A stretch of 64,000 nucleotides of DNA from positions 62,001 through 126,000 of the forward strand of contig JAEZQY010000019.1 in the NCBI GenBank assembly GCA_023441055.1. Reading direction: 5' to 3'. The position numbers were made by a program, and so were the translations under genes. Every line of letters begins with the position of its first letter. Within the stretch, counting starts at the first letter, position 1. The notes beneath the pieces are model-generated. The model did not search any database and was not told the DNA's origin. It saw only the letters and a list, made by a program, of their open reading frames with translations. This document shows positions 1 to 8,465 of the stretch, in pieces. This DNA comes from Bacillota bacterium. Its GTDB lineage: Bacteria > Bacillota > Bacilli > Paenibacillales > UBA4045.

Positions 1-405
1 GGCATAGAGGGAGAGGAGAACCAAGGCTTGGCGGTGGGGACTGAGAACTATTTGGCAGTGAATAGCAAGGTCTCTAAGGAGAAGCAGGACGCGTCCGTCG
101 CGTTCCTGGAATGGCTGTTCTCCAGCGATACAGGTAAGGAATATGTTGTGGAGGAGCTAGGCTTCATCGCCCCGTTCAATACGTTCGAGGAGGATGAGCG
201 GCCCTCTGATCCACTCGCTCGCGAGGTGATGGACTGGATGGAGAAGCCGGTCACCAGCGCGGCATGGACGTTCGCAGCCTTCCCGAGTGAGGAATTTAAG
301 AACCGATACGGCAACGCGCTGCTTGAGTATGCGCAGGGCACCTTCACATGGGATCAGGTAACGGAGACTGTGAAGGAAGCATGGCGGGCCGAGCGGGCCA
401 AGTAA
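1..405 (+). CDS. Sugar ABC transporter substrate-binding protein, C-terminal part (5' end cut off)
   Basis: The frame is open from base 1, so the gene begins upstream of the window; only about the last 134 residues are present. The visible part has the C-terminal pattern of family 1 extracellular solute-binding proteins: a segment on extra copies of residues to the end of the gene product (AVAFLEWLFSS-like, seen here as SVAFLEWLFSS), then a GFIAPF turn and a terminal helix with TWDQVTETVKEAW. Such proteins capture oligosaccharides outside the membrane and hand them to the permeases. Two MalF/MalG-type permease genes follow on the same strand, which supports the call. The lipoprotein signal is outside the window. 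The sugar cannot be deduced. Confidence 0.85.
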   Translation, partial: GIEGEENQGLAVGTENYLAVNSKVSKEKQDASVAFLEWLFSSDTGKEYVVEELGFIAPFNTFEEDERPSDPLAREVMDWMEKPVTSAAWTFAAFPSEEFKNRYGNALLEYAQGTFTWDQVTETVKEAWRAERAK

Positions 406-505
406 CCCGAGACAGCGCCTGCAGCGCAGATCAAATTACACTATAACCAGGAGTGCTGCACATCCTGACTGGGTGTGCGGCCGCCTGATATCAGGGAGCC
501 GTTCT

Positions 506-1348
506 ATGCAGCAGATGATGAAGCGATACTTCGCGTTATTCGCCTTGCCGACCTTACTTGCATTCACGGTTGCATTCGTGGTGCCGTTCGTGCTGGGTGT
601 CTACTTGTCCTTCAACGAATTTACTACGGTTACGAATGCCAGATGGGTGGGACTTAGCAATTACGCCAGATTACTCACAGACCAAGACTTCTTGAATGCG
701 CTCTGGTTTACGGTCCGATTTACGATTGTGTCCGTAATCAGCATTAATGTCGTTGCCTTCCTCTTCGCGCTGCTTTTGACCAGAGGGGTGAGGGGTACGA
801 ATGTGTTCCGTACGATCTTCTTCATGCCCAATCTGATCGGCGGAATTGTCTTGGGATACATATGGCAGTTAATTATTAACGGCGTTCTGTATTATGGGGA
901 CGCGACCTTAATGCTTAAGCCAACCTACGGCTTCTGGGGATTAGTAATTCTCATGAACTGGCAGCTGATCGGATATATGATGGTGATCTATATTGCCGGC
1001 TTGCAGAACGTGCCCCGGGATCTGATTGAAGCCGCGCGTATAGACGGCGCGACGAGCGGCGCGATTCTACGCAGTGTGACGATGCCGCTGGTGATGCCCT
1101 CCATTACGATCTGCCTGTTCCTTACGCTCTCGAATTCCTTCAAGCTGTTCGATCAGAACCTGGCGCTTACGGCAGGCGGACCATCCAAGAAGACGACGAT
1201 GCTGGCGCTGGATATCTATAATACGTTCTATGGCAAGGCAGGCTGGGAAGGCGTGGGCCAAGCGAAGGCTGTCGTCTTCTTCCTCATGGTCGCCTTGATT
1301 GTACTCATCCAGCTGCTGCTAACCAGAAGCAGGGAGGTAGAGAGCTGA
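506..1348 (+). CDS. Sugar ABC transporter permease, MalF/UgpA type
   Basis: Inner-membrane permease of a carbohydrate importer, about 280 residues. It shows an N-terminal membrane segment (ALFALPTLLAFTVAFVVPF), several more hydrophobic segments, and the cytoplasmic EAA loop (DLIEAARIDGA, then PLVMPS) that contacts the ATPase. I chose ATG 506 because AGGGAG lies 8 bases upstream; the reading frame extends back to a GTG at 473, but that codon has no good ribosome site. It follows the binding-protein gene by 100 bases and overlaps the next permease by one base. No ATPase is in the cluster, which is usual in Bacillota where a shared MsmX-type ATPase serves many importers. Confidence 0.93.
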   Translation: MQQMMKRYFALFALPTLLAFTVAFVVPFVLGVYLSFNEFTTVTNARWVGLSNYARLLTDQDFLNALWFTVRFTIVSVISINVVAFLFALLLTRGVRGTNVFRTIFFMPNLIGGIVLGYIWQLIINGVLYYGDATLMLKPTYGFWGLVILMNWQLIGYMMVIYIAGLQNVPRDLIEAARIDGATSGAILRSVTMPLVMPSITICLFLTLSNSFKLFDQNLALTAGGPSKKTTMLALDIYNTFYGKAGWEGVGQAKAVVFFLMVALIVLIQLLLTRSREVES

Positions 1349-2193
1349 TGGCAGACACTACATTGCCTAGACGATCCGGCAGCGGCTGGATATTCGCTAT
1401 TCTCGTTATTCTGGCCGCGCTGTTCCTGGCTCCCATCCTGATCGTATTCTTGAATTCCTTCAAGGGACGGTTCTATATCAGCGATACGCCATTCCAGCTG
1501 CCGAACGCCGAAACCTTCGTCGGATTGGACAATTACACGGGCGGCATAGCGAAGATTGGATTCATGAACGCCTTCGGCCTGTCGGTATTCATTACGGTGT
1601 GCTCGGTCGCGGTGATCGTGCTGTTCACATCGATGACGGCTTGGTTTATTACACGTGTGAAGTCAAGGTTCACCACGATGCTCTACTTCCTGTTCGTGTT
1701 CTCGATGATCGTCCCCTTCCAGATGGTGATGTTCACCATGACCAAGACGGCCAATATGCTGCGCCTGGATAATCCGGTGGGAATTATCTTCATCTATCTA
1801 GGCTTCGGCGCGGGTCTGTCCGTGTTCTTGTTCAGCGGCTTCGTCAAGTCCATTCCGATCGAGATTGAAGAGGCGGTTGTCATCGATGGCTATACGCCGC
1901 TGCAGATGTTCTTCAAGGTCATCCTGCCGCTGCTGAAGCCGATTGCGATCACTGTTGCGATCCTGAATGTGATGTGGATTTGGAATGACTATCTGCTCCC
2001 GGCGCTCGTGATAGGCTCGGAGTACAGGACGATTCCGATCGCGATCCAATATCTGAAGGGCGGCTACGGCTCTATCGATATGGGGGCGATGATGGCGATG
2101 CTCGTGCTGGCGATCGTGCCGATCATTATCTTCTACCTGTTCTGTCAGCGATTCATCATCGAGGGTGTTGTTGCAGGCGCGGTGAAGGGGTGA
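1348..2193 (+). CDS. Sugar ABC transporter permease, MalG/UgpE type
   Basis: Second permease of the importer, 281 residues, with about six membrane segments. The EAA loop is visible as EIEEAVVIDGYTPLQMFFKVILPLLKP split over residues of the second half, and the C terminus ends in the family-typical FIIEGVVAGAVKG. Its ATG shares a base with the stop of the preceding permease (TGATG), and GGGAGGT sits just upstream, so the two are translationally coupled. With the preceding two genes it forms the membrane part of a type I sugar importer. A strong terminator follows at 2250. Confidence 0.94.
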   Translation: MADTTLPRRSGSGWIFAILVILAALFLAPILIVFLNSFKGRFYISDTPFQLPNAETFVGLDNYTGGIAKIGFMNAFGLSVFITVCSVAVIVLFTSMTAWFITRVKSRFTTMLYFLFVFSMIVPFQMVMFTMTKTANMLRLDNPVGIIFIYLGFGAGLSVFLFSGFVKSIPIEIEEAVVIDGYTPLQMFFKVILPLLKPIAITVAILNVMWIWNDYLLPALVIGSEYRTIPIAIQYLKGGYGSIDMGAMMAMLVLAIVPIIIFYLFCQRFIIEGVVAGAVKG

Positions 2194-2249
2194 GAGGTAA
2201 TGGCGGGCTATAGGCCGGAATGGTGCGTGATACGTCGATAGTAAAGTGT

Positions 2250-2284
2250 GGCCGGAATCCAGCGCTGGATTCCGGCCTTTTCCT
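2250..2284 (+). terminator. Rho-independent terminator of the sugar importer operon
   Basis: A perfect 14-bp inverted repeat (GGCCGGAATCCAGC at 2250-2263 with its complement at 2264-2277) is followed by TTTTCCTTT. It lies between the convergent permease and GH42 genes. The run of A residues needed for the other direction is weaker, so it mainly serves the plus strand. Confidence 0.9.
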
Positions 2285-2306
2285 TTGTAGATGCTAAGGA
2301 TTTGAC

Positions 2307-4361
2307 TTATTTGGTCAGCTGGATAATCCATAGGTCGTATCCAGCCAGCTGCTCCGAGCTGCCTTGCAGTGTTCGGCCGCTGAGCAGATCAGTGCCAGCT
2401 TGCCCACCGAGATCAACAACTACAGCATCCGCGATATGATTAAGCACGAACAAGTAGTCCTGCCCGTCCTTCGACCGCATGGTCACTTCGATGCCTTCCG
2501 GTACAGCATCGAGCAAGGGGACGATACCGCGGTCGGCGCACAGCTGCGGCAGCCAGTCTTGCAGGAACGCAGCCTCCGGGCTAGTCGCCACATACCAGGC
2601 TTCGCCAGCGCCGAACCTGTTCACCGTCAGCGCAGGCATGCCGCGATAGAAATCCTCGCCGTATACGGCCTTGACTTCGGCGCTCTCGGCATGAATGAGA
2701 TCGCACAGCATACCGCATTCATATTCCGCCTGTAGACCCGCTTCGCTGCCTTGTATGACGATTCGATTGCGCTGCTCCGGGAATAGGGCATCAATCTCCT
2801 CTGCCCAGATGCCGAGCAGCTTGCGCAGCTCACCTGGATAGCCGCCCGTCTGGACGAGATCGCTCTCATTGACGATGCCGCTGAAGTAGGTCGTGATGAA
2901 GGCGCCGCCCGATTCAACATAATGCTCGAGCTTGTCGGTTACCCCGGGCTTGACCATGTAGAGGACCGGCGCGATGACCAGATCATAGCTGCTCAGGTCC
3001 GCCTCCACACTAATTATATCTGCCGCTATGCCTGAGCGGTACAGCGCATCGTAGAACTTATGCGCCTCGTCTACATACTTCAGGGCGATGGTAGGTCCGC
3101 TCGAGAGCTCAACCGCCCACCAGTTCTCCCAATCGAATAGGATCGCCACCTTGGCCTGACTGCGCGCATCCAGCAGCGTATCACCCAGCTGCCCCAGCTC
3201 GGCGCCGAGCTGCGCACATTCGCGGAATACGCGCGTATGCTCGTGACCCACATGCTCGATGACGGCCCCGTGATACTTCTCGCATGCGCCGATCGACCGG
3301 CGGAGCTGGAAGAACATGACCGTATCCGCTCCGCGCGCTATCGCCTGATAGCTCCAAAGCCGCATCACACCTGGGCGCTTGAGCGAATTGTAGGGCTGCC
3401 AATTTTGCTGACTGGGGGTTTGCTCCATCAGCATGAAGGGCTGACCGTCCTTCAGTCCGCGCATCAGATCATGCATCATTGCCGTGTAGCTGTGGGGGGT
3501 ATCGAAGCGCGGATAGTTGTCCCATGACACGACGTCTATATGCTTCGCCCACTTGTGGTAGTCCAGCTTCTTGAATGCGCCCATCATATTCGTCGTAACC
3601 GGAATGTCTGGCGTGTGCTTCCGGACTGCTTCGTATTCTAGCTGGTAACAGCCCAGCAGGCTGTCGGACTGGAAGCGGCAGTAATCGAGCGAGATGCCCT
3701 GGAAATTCGTCGAGGTTCTGCCCCCGGGACCGTGCCACTCCTCGCTGAGTCCGCTTGGCAGCACGATGTCTTCCCAGTCGTAGAACACATGCCCCCAGAA
3801 TCCGGTGTTCCAAGCGCGGTTCACCTCGTCGAGCGTGCCATAGCGCGCCTTCAGCCATTCGCGGAAGGCCGCCTCGCAATTGTCGCAATAGCAATTGCCT
3901 GCGCCGCCGTATTCATTATTGATATGCCAGATGAGCAGCGCCGGATGATCCTTGTAGCGCTCCGCAAGCTTCTCCGCCATGCGAGGGGCGAAGGTTCGAT
4001 AGCTGGGACTGTTCGGGCAGGAATTATGCCGCCCGCCGAACTTATGCTTGCGTCCGTCGAAATCGACATAGCGCACATCGGGATACTTGCGGGCCATCCA
4101 GGCCGGATGGGCGGCTGTGCTGGTCCCGAGACAGACCCCGATGCCGTCGGCGTGGAGCTTGTCCATCATCTCATCGAGCCAGCCGAAGTCATACGTATCC
4201 TCGTCAGGTTGGTTCCGAGACCAGCCGAACACATTCAGCGTAGCGACGTCTATGCCAGCAAGCTTGAACATGCGCAGGTCTTCGTCCCAGATCGGCTTCT
4301 CCCATTGATCGGGATTGTAGTCGCCGCCGTACCAAATCTTAGGCATCTTCATGTTAATCAT
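2307..4361 (-). CDS. Beta-galactosidase, glycoside hydrolase family 42
   Basis: Cytoplasmic retaining beta-galactosidase of 684 residues, no signal peptide. The GH42 opening WYGGDYNPDQW is at residues 9-20; the predicted acid/base is Glu150 (HINNEYG) and the nucleophile Glu313 (LMEQTPSQ). Four cysteines at 115, 157, 159 and 162 match the known zinc site of the family. The beta-galactosidase trimerisation domain and a C-terminal all-beta domain follow. I chose the start at 4361 because GGTGAGGT lies 6-8 bases before it; a longer frame to 4397 lacks a site. It is divergent from an AraC regulator and convergent with the importer operon, so it probably cleaves galactosides taken up by a nearby transporter. 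Confidence 0.95.
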   Translation of the reverse strand: MINMKMPKIWYGGDYNPDQWEKPIWDEDLRMFKLAGIDVATLNVFGWSRNQPDEDTYDFGWLDEMMDKLHADGIGVCLGTSTAAHPAWMARKYPDVRYVDFDGRKHKFGGRHNSCPNSPSYRTFAPRMAEKLAERYKDHPALLIWHINNEYGGAGNCYCDNCEAAFREWLKARYGTLDEVNRAWNTGFWGHVFYDWEDIVLPSGLSEEWHGPGGRTSTNFQGISLDYCRFQSDSLLGCYQLEYEAVRKHTPDIPVTTNMMGAFKKLDYHKWAKHIDVVSWDNYPRFDTPHSYTAMMHDLMRGLKDGQPFMLMEQTPSQQNWQPYNSLKRPGVMRLWSYQAIARGADTVMFFQLRRSIGACEKYHGAVIEHVGHEHTRVFRECAQLGAELGQLGDTLLDARSQAKVAILFDWENWWAVELSSGPTIALKYVDEAHKFYDALYRSGIAADIISVEADLSSYDLVIAPVLYMVKPGVTDKLEHYVESGGAFITTYFSGIVNESDLVQTGGYPGELRKLLGIWAEEIDALFPEQRNRIVIQGSEAGLQAEYECGMLCDLIHAESAEVKAVYGEDFYRGMPALTVNRFGAGEAWYVATSPEAAFLQDWLPQLCADRGIVPLLDAVPEGIEVTMRSKDGQDYLFVLNHIADAVVVDLGGQAGTDLLSGRTLQGSSEQLAGYDLWIIQLTK

Positions 4362-4453
4362 CTTGTCACACCTCACCCTAATATGATAAAAATACAATAT
4401 GTTCCTATTATATGATGGTTAATCTCCTTGTCCCATATAGAATTAGGGATAAT

Positions 4454-4472
4454 CCATATAAGAATATGGAGG
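4454..4472 (+). promoter_or_regulatory. Dyad overlapping the ribosome site of the AraC gene
   Basis: CCATAT-AAGA-ATATGG (4454-4469) is a perfect 6-bp inverted repeat with a four-base centre that overlaps GGAGG (4468-4472), the ribosome site of the following regulator. It lies in the 114-bp divergent region shared with the GH42 gene. It could be an operator for autoregulation or a small hairpin that hides the ribosome site; the sequence does not decide which. Confidence 0.35.
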
Positions 4473-4478
4473 CTTATG

Positions 4479-5321
4479 ATGATGAGACGCGCGGTTCCGG
4501 CGATTCCTGCCCAGCAGCTGCCCTTACAATTGGAGACGATCGGCAAGAATCCGGATCAGGAGACGTTGGAGCGCCCTGACGGCTACCCTTGCTTCCACTG
4601 GCTGCAGACCGTGGACGGAGAGGGGGAGCTGGTGGTGAACGGTCAGGCATGGCGGCTCCCGGCATGCACGGGCGTTCTGCTCGCGCCGGGAATCGCACAC
4701 CGCTATGAGGCGAAGTGTGAACGCTGGCAGACCGCGTATATTACGTTTCAAGGCAATATGGCGGCAGGGATCATACAATCCTTCGGCTGGAACCAGGCTG
4801 AGCGGTTTCAATGGGATGCGCAGAGTGATCACATTGCCGCACAGCTGCTTGACATGCTGACTTCCGCTGAGTCGAGCAGGGATCCGTCCGGGTGGCAATA
4901 TTCTGCTGACTTGTATCGCTTCCTAACGCTGCTGCGGACGATCGCGAGAACGACGAATCGAGCGTCGATGTCGACCCGGCTGGAGCGGGTGCAGGGGCTG
5001 CTGGACTTCCTGGATCATGCATTCGTTAATCCAGAGCTTGGACTAGCCGAGATGGCCGCGCAGCTGAGCATCAGCCAGCGCCAGCTGAACGAGCGATTCC
5101 GTGAATTATTCGGGCAGACCGCCTACGCGTATCTCATTCAATTGCGCCTGCGCAAGGCCAAGGAATGGCTGCCTGCGCGGCCCGACTGGTCTGTCCGGCG
5201 CATCGGGGAGGCGGTAGGGTTCCGGGACGCCAGCCACTTCGTGGCGACATTCCGCCAGAAGGAGGGCATGACACCAGAGACATACCGCAGGCTGCATGTC
5301 ACGGACGCGCCCCATCCTTAG
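4479..5321 (+). CDS. AraC-family transcriptional regulator, probable regulator of the GH42 gene
   Basis: About 280 residues. The N-terminal half is a cupin-type sensing domain (GELVVNGQAWRLPACTGV, then APGIAHRYEA), and the last 100 residues hold the two helix-turn-helix motifs of the family (LAEMAAQLSISQRQLNERF and RRIGEAVGFRDASHFVATF). Three ATG codons in a row occur at 4476, 4479 and 4482; GGAGG at 4468-4472 fits 4479 best. The frame extends back to a TTG at 4428 but without a site. Its divergent arrangement with the beta-galactosidase gene suggests it senses a galactoside and activates that gene. This is inference from position. Confidence 0.9.
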   Translation: MMRRAVPAIPAQQLPLQLETIGKNPDQETLERPDGYPCFHWLQTVDGEGELVVNGQAWRLPACTGVLLAPGIAHRYEAKCERWQTAYITFQGNMAAGIIQSFGWNQAERFQWDAQSDHIAAQLLDMLTSAESSRDPSGWQYSADLYRFLTLLRTIARTTNRASMSTRLERVQGLLDFLDHAFVNPELGLAEMAAQLSISQRQLNERFRELFGQTAYAYLIQLRLRKAKEWLPARPDWSVRRIGEAVGFRDASHFVATFRQKEGMTPETYRRLHVTDAPHP

Positions 5322-5322
5322 G

Positions 5323-5351
5323 TTGATTTATCAAGCACGTTCCGCTATCAT
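5323..5351 (+). promoter_or_regulatory. Promoter of the ABC-F leader
   Basis: TTGATT (5323-5328) and TATCAT (5346-5351) are separated by exactly 17 bases, a good sigma-A-type match. Transcription would begin near 5358, giving an untranslated leader of about 240 bases before the ABC-F start at 5600. The promoter starts directly after the stop codon of the AraC gene. Confidence 0.6.
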
Positions 5352-5382
5352 TAACCTTATTATTACAACAAAGGACTGATGG

Positions 5383-5421
5383 GTGAACAATGAAGAACTA
5401 ATCGTATTGTCTGACGAATGA
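5383..5421 (+). CDS. Possible 12-codon leader peptide of the ABC-F gene
   Basis: A GTG at 5383 preceded by AAAGGA with 8 bases spacing opens a 12-residue frame (VNNEELIVLSDE) ending in TGA. Codons 5-9 lie on the first arm of the leader stem (5397-5409), so a ribosome held here would cover that arm. That is the layout of leader peptides before inducible ABC-F and erm genes. A competing ATG at 5379 would give only four codons. The assignment rests on position and the ribosome site only. Confidence 0.45.
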   Translation: MNNEELIVLSDE

Positions 5422-5597
5422 AGTGTAAATTCGGTTAGCAATAGGATTAGTCTGCCCATTACCAGAGGTCCGAGATAGACATGTGCGCCCATCGCGCGCG
5501 CTCAGCAGCTTGCTGTGAGAGCGGATGATGCGCATAAGGATCTATCTGTACCTACAGCGACTAATCCTTCCACAATCATTTGCGGGAGGTTTTTTTA
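5397..5597 (+). promoter_or_regulatory. Candidate transcription attenuator / ribosome-site switch before the ABC-F gene
   Basis: Three pairings exclude each other. (1) 5397-5409 pairs with 5439-5451: 12 base pairs around one G-G mismatch. (2) The same strand piece GGATTAGT (5444-5451) is also a perfect complement of ACTAATCC (5560-5567). (3) CCTTCC (5566-5571) pairs with GGGAGG (5584-5589), which is the ribosome site of the ABC-F gene and is followed by seven T residues (5590-5596), so this hairpin is both a terminator and a translation block. Pairing 2 uses bases needed by pairing 3. Ribosome stalling on the leader peptide would break pairing 1, allow pairing 2 and release the gene. All pairings are read from the sequence; the switch is inference. 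Confidence 0.6.
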
Positions 5598-5599
5598 TT

Positions 5600-7228
5600 A
5601 TGACAATCACACGTATTCATAATCTCGGAATAACGATACAAGATCGAACACTTCTTACAGGCTATAACGCGGACATCGCTGCGAATGCGCGCATAGGCCT
5701 GATCGGACGCAACGGAAGCGGGAAGTCCTCGCTGCTGTCGATTCTTGCGCGCGAGACAGAGCCATCGACCGGGTCCATCGAATGGCTGACAGCGCCGCAG
5801 ATTCATTATGTCAAGCAGGAGGAGCCCCAGTTCAAGATTGATGCTCATGGGGCCGACACCATAGAGGCGCTCTCGAAGTGGCAGGTGCCCAGCGCCGCGT
5901 ATGCTCAGCTCAGCGGGGGAGAGAAGCTGAGGCAGCGTCTGGCGGATGCCTTCGCGCGAGCATCTAATCTCCTCCTGCTGGATGAGCCGACGAACCATCT
6001 CGATCAAGAGGGTCAGGCTTATCTACGCGCACAGCTGCGGGCCTTCCCCGGAGCGGTGATCATCGTATCTCACGATCGGGCGTTCCTGGATGATACGGTA
6101 ACGACGATCTGGTCGATTGAGGATCAGGATGTGCATGTGCTTCGCGGGAATTACAGCGCGTATGCGAGCTGGCGCGAGCATGAGCGTGTGACAGCTGAGC
6201 GGGCCTATGAGAAGCAGAGGAAGAAGGCGGCGCGGATAGAGGCGCAAATCGCAGAGCTGTCGAGTTGGTCGGAGAAGGCGCATAGAGACTCTACGAAGCA
6301 AGAGGGCTTCAAGGAATATTATCGGCTCGCCGCCAAGCGTATGGATAAGCAGATCAAGTCCAAGCGGCGCATGCTGGAGAAGGAACTAGAGAAGCATAAG
6401 ATTGAGGAGCCGAGGGAGGAACAGCGCATCGCCTTCAGCCTCACGCCGGACAGTAAGGTCGGTAAGCGCGTGCTGGAGGTGAATCGGTTCTCGAAGCAAT
6501 ACGGTGATCGTCGACTCTGGCAGGATGCGCGCTTCACCATTCAGCATGGCGAGAAGCTTGCGCTTGTTGGTGACAATGGCAGCGGCAAGACGACCTTCAT
6601 CCGAATACTCCAGGGTGAAGAGCCCTTCGAGGGGGAGCTGTGGCGTTCGCCCAGTCTGAAGATCGGCTGTCTGTCCCAGACAGTGTTCGACCTGCCGGAG
6701 TCTCTGACGCCGGAGCAGCTCTTCCAGGCAAGCGGCTATGAACAGCGCGGCTTGCTGCAGACCCGCATGCATCAGCTCGGCTTCACGAGCGCGCATTGGC
6801 ATCAGCGGATCGCAGAGATGAGTATGGGGGAACGGGTCAAAATAAAGCTTCTCCTCCTCATGACCAGCCAGATGAATGTGCTCATCTGCGATGAACCGAC
6901 GAATCATCTGGATCTGCCATCGCGCGAACAGCTGGAGAAGGTGCTGGCCGCCTATGCAGGCACCTTGATTGTCGCATCGCATGATCGTTATTTTGTCGAG
7001 AAGGTAACGAATGGGTCGCTGCGATTCCACGGGGGACAGCTGGTCAAGCGGAGTGATTCTACTGAACTGGAAGCCTCTGACGATGGAAGGGAGCAGAAGC
7101 TGGCGCTGGAGACGGAGCTGCAGGCCGTGCTGGGCGAGCTTAGCTACTTGAAGCCCGCGGACCCGCGGTATCAGGAGCTGGATCTTCGCTATAGCGAGCT
7201 AGCCAAGCAGCTTCGGAACATGGGTTAG
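5600..7228 (+). CDS. ABC-F ribosomal protection ATPase, VmlR/Vga-like antibiotic-resistance type
   Basis: Soluble protein of 542 residues with two ATPase cassettes and no membrane segment. Cassette 1 has GRNGSGKS near residue 37, LSGGEKLRQRL and LLLLDEPTNHLD; cassette 2 has GDNGSGKT, MSMGERVKIK and VLICDEPTNHLD. The linker between them is long, charged and helical (SEKAHRDSTKQEGFKEYYR), which resembles resistance ABC-F proteins such as VmlR and Vga. These proteins bind the ribosomal E site and displace lincosamide, streptogramin A or pleuromutilin antibiotics. ATG 5600 follows GGGAGGT at good spacing. The frame extends back to 5525 through the leader, but the leader structure argues against that start. 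Drug range cannot be read from sequence. Confidence 0.88.
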   Translation: MTITRIHNLGITIQDRTLLTGYNADIAANARIGLIGRNGSGKSSLLSILARETEPSTGSIEWLTAPQIHYVKQEEPQFKIDAHGADTIEALSKWQVPSAAYAQLSGGEKLRQRLADAFARASNLLLLDEPTNHLDQEGQAYLRAQLRAFPGAVIIVSHDRAFLDDTVTTIWSIEDQDVHVLRGNYSAYASWREHERVTAERAYEKQRKKAARIEAQIAELSSWSEKAHRDSTKQEGFKEYYRLAAKRMDKQIKSKRRMLEKELEKHKIEEPREEQRIAFSLTPDSKVGKRVLEVNRFSKQYGDRRLWQDARFTIQHGEKLALVGDNGSGKTTFIRILQGEEPFEGELWRSPSLKIGCLSQTVFDLPESLTPEQLFQASGYEQRGLLQTRMHQLGFTSAHWHQRIAEMSMGERVKIKLLLLMTSQMNVLICDEPTNHLDLPSREQLEKVLAAYAGTLIVASHDRYFVEKVTNGSLRFHGGQLVKRSDSTELEASDDGREQKLALETELQAVLGELSYLKPADPRYQELDLRYSELAKQLRNMG

Positions 7229-7270
7229 ATAGCGATGTAAGACCGATACAAGGAGAGGTGATGAACAACA

Positions 7271-7870
7271 ATGAAGTCTAGAGGCAGTCATCTGTTCCTG
7301 GCTGTTGCGATTCCACCGGCGATTCGGTCGCAGATTAGTGATCTGCGCGGCCAATTGGCCAATGGGAGCAAGGCGTTCAAGAAGCTGGTGCATCCGGACG
7401 ATTACCATATCACATTGAAGTTTCTAGGTGTGGTGGAGGATGGGCTTGTCGAACAGGTGAGGTCAGCGGCTGCGCATGCGGTATCCGAGCATACGCTGTT
7501 CACGCTGCGCGCTGCAGGGGTAGGTGTATTCGGCAAGCCTGCGACGCCGCGCATTCTCTGGTTAGGCGTCGGCGGTGACACGACCGCGCTCAGCAAGCTT
7601 CAATCGGATGTCGAGGCGGCGATGGTGCCGCTTGGATTCGCTCGCGAGGATCGGCCCTATCGGCCGCATATCACGCTGGCGAAGAGCTATGTAGGCGAAG
7701 TGCCGTTCGAACTGACACAGGCCGGGCGTGCGATAGATCAGCAGGTGATGGCGCTAACCTGGGAGGTCGGCGAGGTCGTGCTCTATCGCACGCATCTGGG
7801 TGCTGCGCCCATGTATGAACCGGTAGCGGAGCTCGCGCTGTCTAGGGTTGATTCAGCAAGGTCCTCGTAA
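7271..7870 (+). CDS. thpR: RNA 2',3'-cyclic phosphodiesterase (2H family, LigT-like)
   Basis: Protein of 199 residues with the two H-x-T motifs that define the 2H phosphoesterase fold: HITLKFLG near residue 40 and HITLAKSY near residue 135. Members hydrolyse 2',3'-cyclic phosphate ends of RNA to 2'-phosphate. AGGAGAGGTG lies about 10 bases before the ATG. A mini-frame ATG at 7261 (six codons) sits between the site and the start and is probably chance. The last 29 bases overlap the convergent DUF2935 gene. Confidence 0.9.
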   Translation: MKSRGSHLFLAVAIPPAIRSQISDLRGQLANGSKAFKKLVHPDDYHITLKFLGVVEDGLVEQVRSAAAHAVSEHTLFTLRAAGVGVFGKPATPRILWLGVGGDTTALSKLQSDVEAAMVPLGFAREDRPYRPHITLAKSYVGEVPFELTQAGRAIDQQVMALTWEVGEVVLYRTHLGAAPMYEPVAELALSRVDSARSS

Positions 7871-8270
7871 TACCAATGAAGTATTCCGATTCCCGTCGAA
7901 TATGATTGAGGACGACAATGGCAGTCTGATTACTCTTCAATGCCTCACTTTCTGTCCCCAGCTGATTCAGCAGCAGGATGAAGTGCTCGCTCTGCTGCAT
8001 GGCGAATCGAACAAGGTCCATCACCTGCGTGTAGAATGCCGGACCAAGCGGTCTTCCCGCGGCTCTGACTACGGTCTCGATGTCGCGCACGAATGCCGCT
8101 TGCGTCTGGGAGAACGCCTGCTCCCAGGCTTGCAGCGCTTGCACGAACGGCTGCTCCAAGTTCGGAACGAGCGCGCGTATCACCTCCGTATGCTCCGCCT
8201 CCTGATGCTTCCAGAATTCCCCTTCGTCGAGTATTCGCAGCGGCATCTGATCGCCATAATAGAATTGCAT
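7842..8270 (-). CDS. DUF2935-type helical protein
   Basis: Protein of 142 residues, all predicted helical, with many His, Glu and Asp residues (FWKHQEAEHTEVIRALVP near the N terminus, QQSEHFILLLNQL and RRESEYFIGITRTLL further on). The pattern of H/E pairs in a four-helix arrangement matches DUF2935, which may bind metal like ferritin-type bundles. Function is not known. It is convergent with the cyclic phosphodiesterase gene, overlapping its 3' end by 29 bases. Confidence 0.72.
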   Translation of the reverse strand: MQFYYGDQMPLRILDEGEFWKHQEAEHTEVIRALVPNLEQPFVQALQAWEQAFSQTQAAFVRDIETVVRAAGRPLGPAFYTQVMDLVRFAMQQSEHFILLLNQLGTESEALKSNQTAIVVLNHIRRESEYFIGITRTLLNQP

Positions 8271-8465
8271 GACGGTACGCCTCCTCTAATTGATGCATGA
8301 TAGTTGCCTCCACCATTCTATGCGAATATCTGCGCAATTATGGCAGAATACTGCGATAAGGATCATGTACCTGAGCGAATTAGCCGTGTATACTTAATAA
8401 GAATGAGCGCGGGTAGGCGCGGATGAATCCTAGCTGGCCGCGGAATGTTCGATAGAGAGGAGAGC

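Noticed and set aside
1798..2331. Minus-strand frame of 177 codons
   Set aside because: It is opposite the MalG-type permease and crosses the terminator hairpin.
3732..4415. Plus-strand frame of 227 codons
   Set aside because: It is antisense to the GH42 catalytic domain, whose active-site residues are intact.
7261..7281. Six-codon frame before thpR
   Set aside because: It overlaps the thpR start and has no structure or second arm around it that would suggest leader control.
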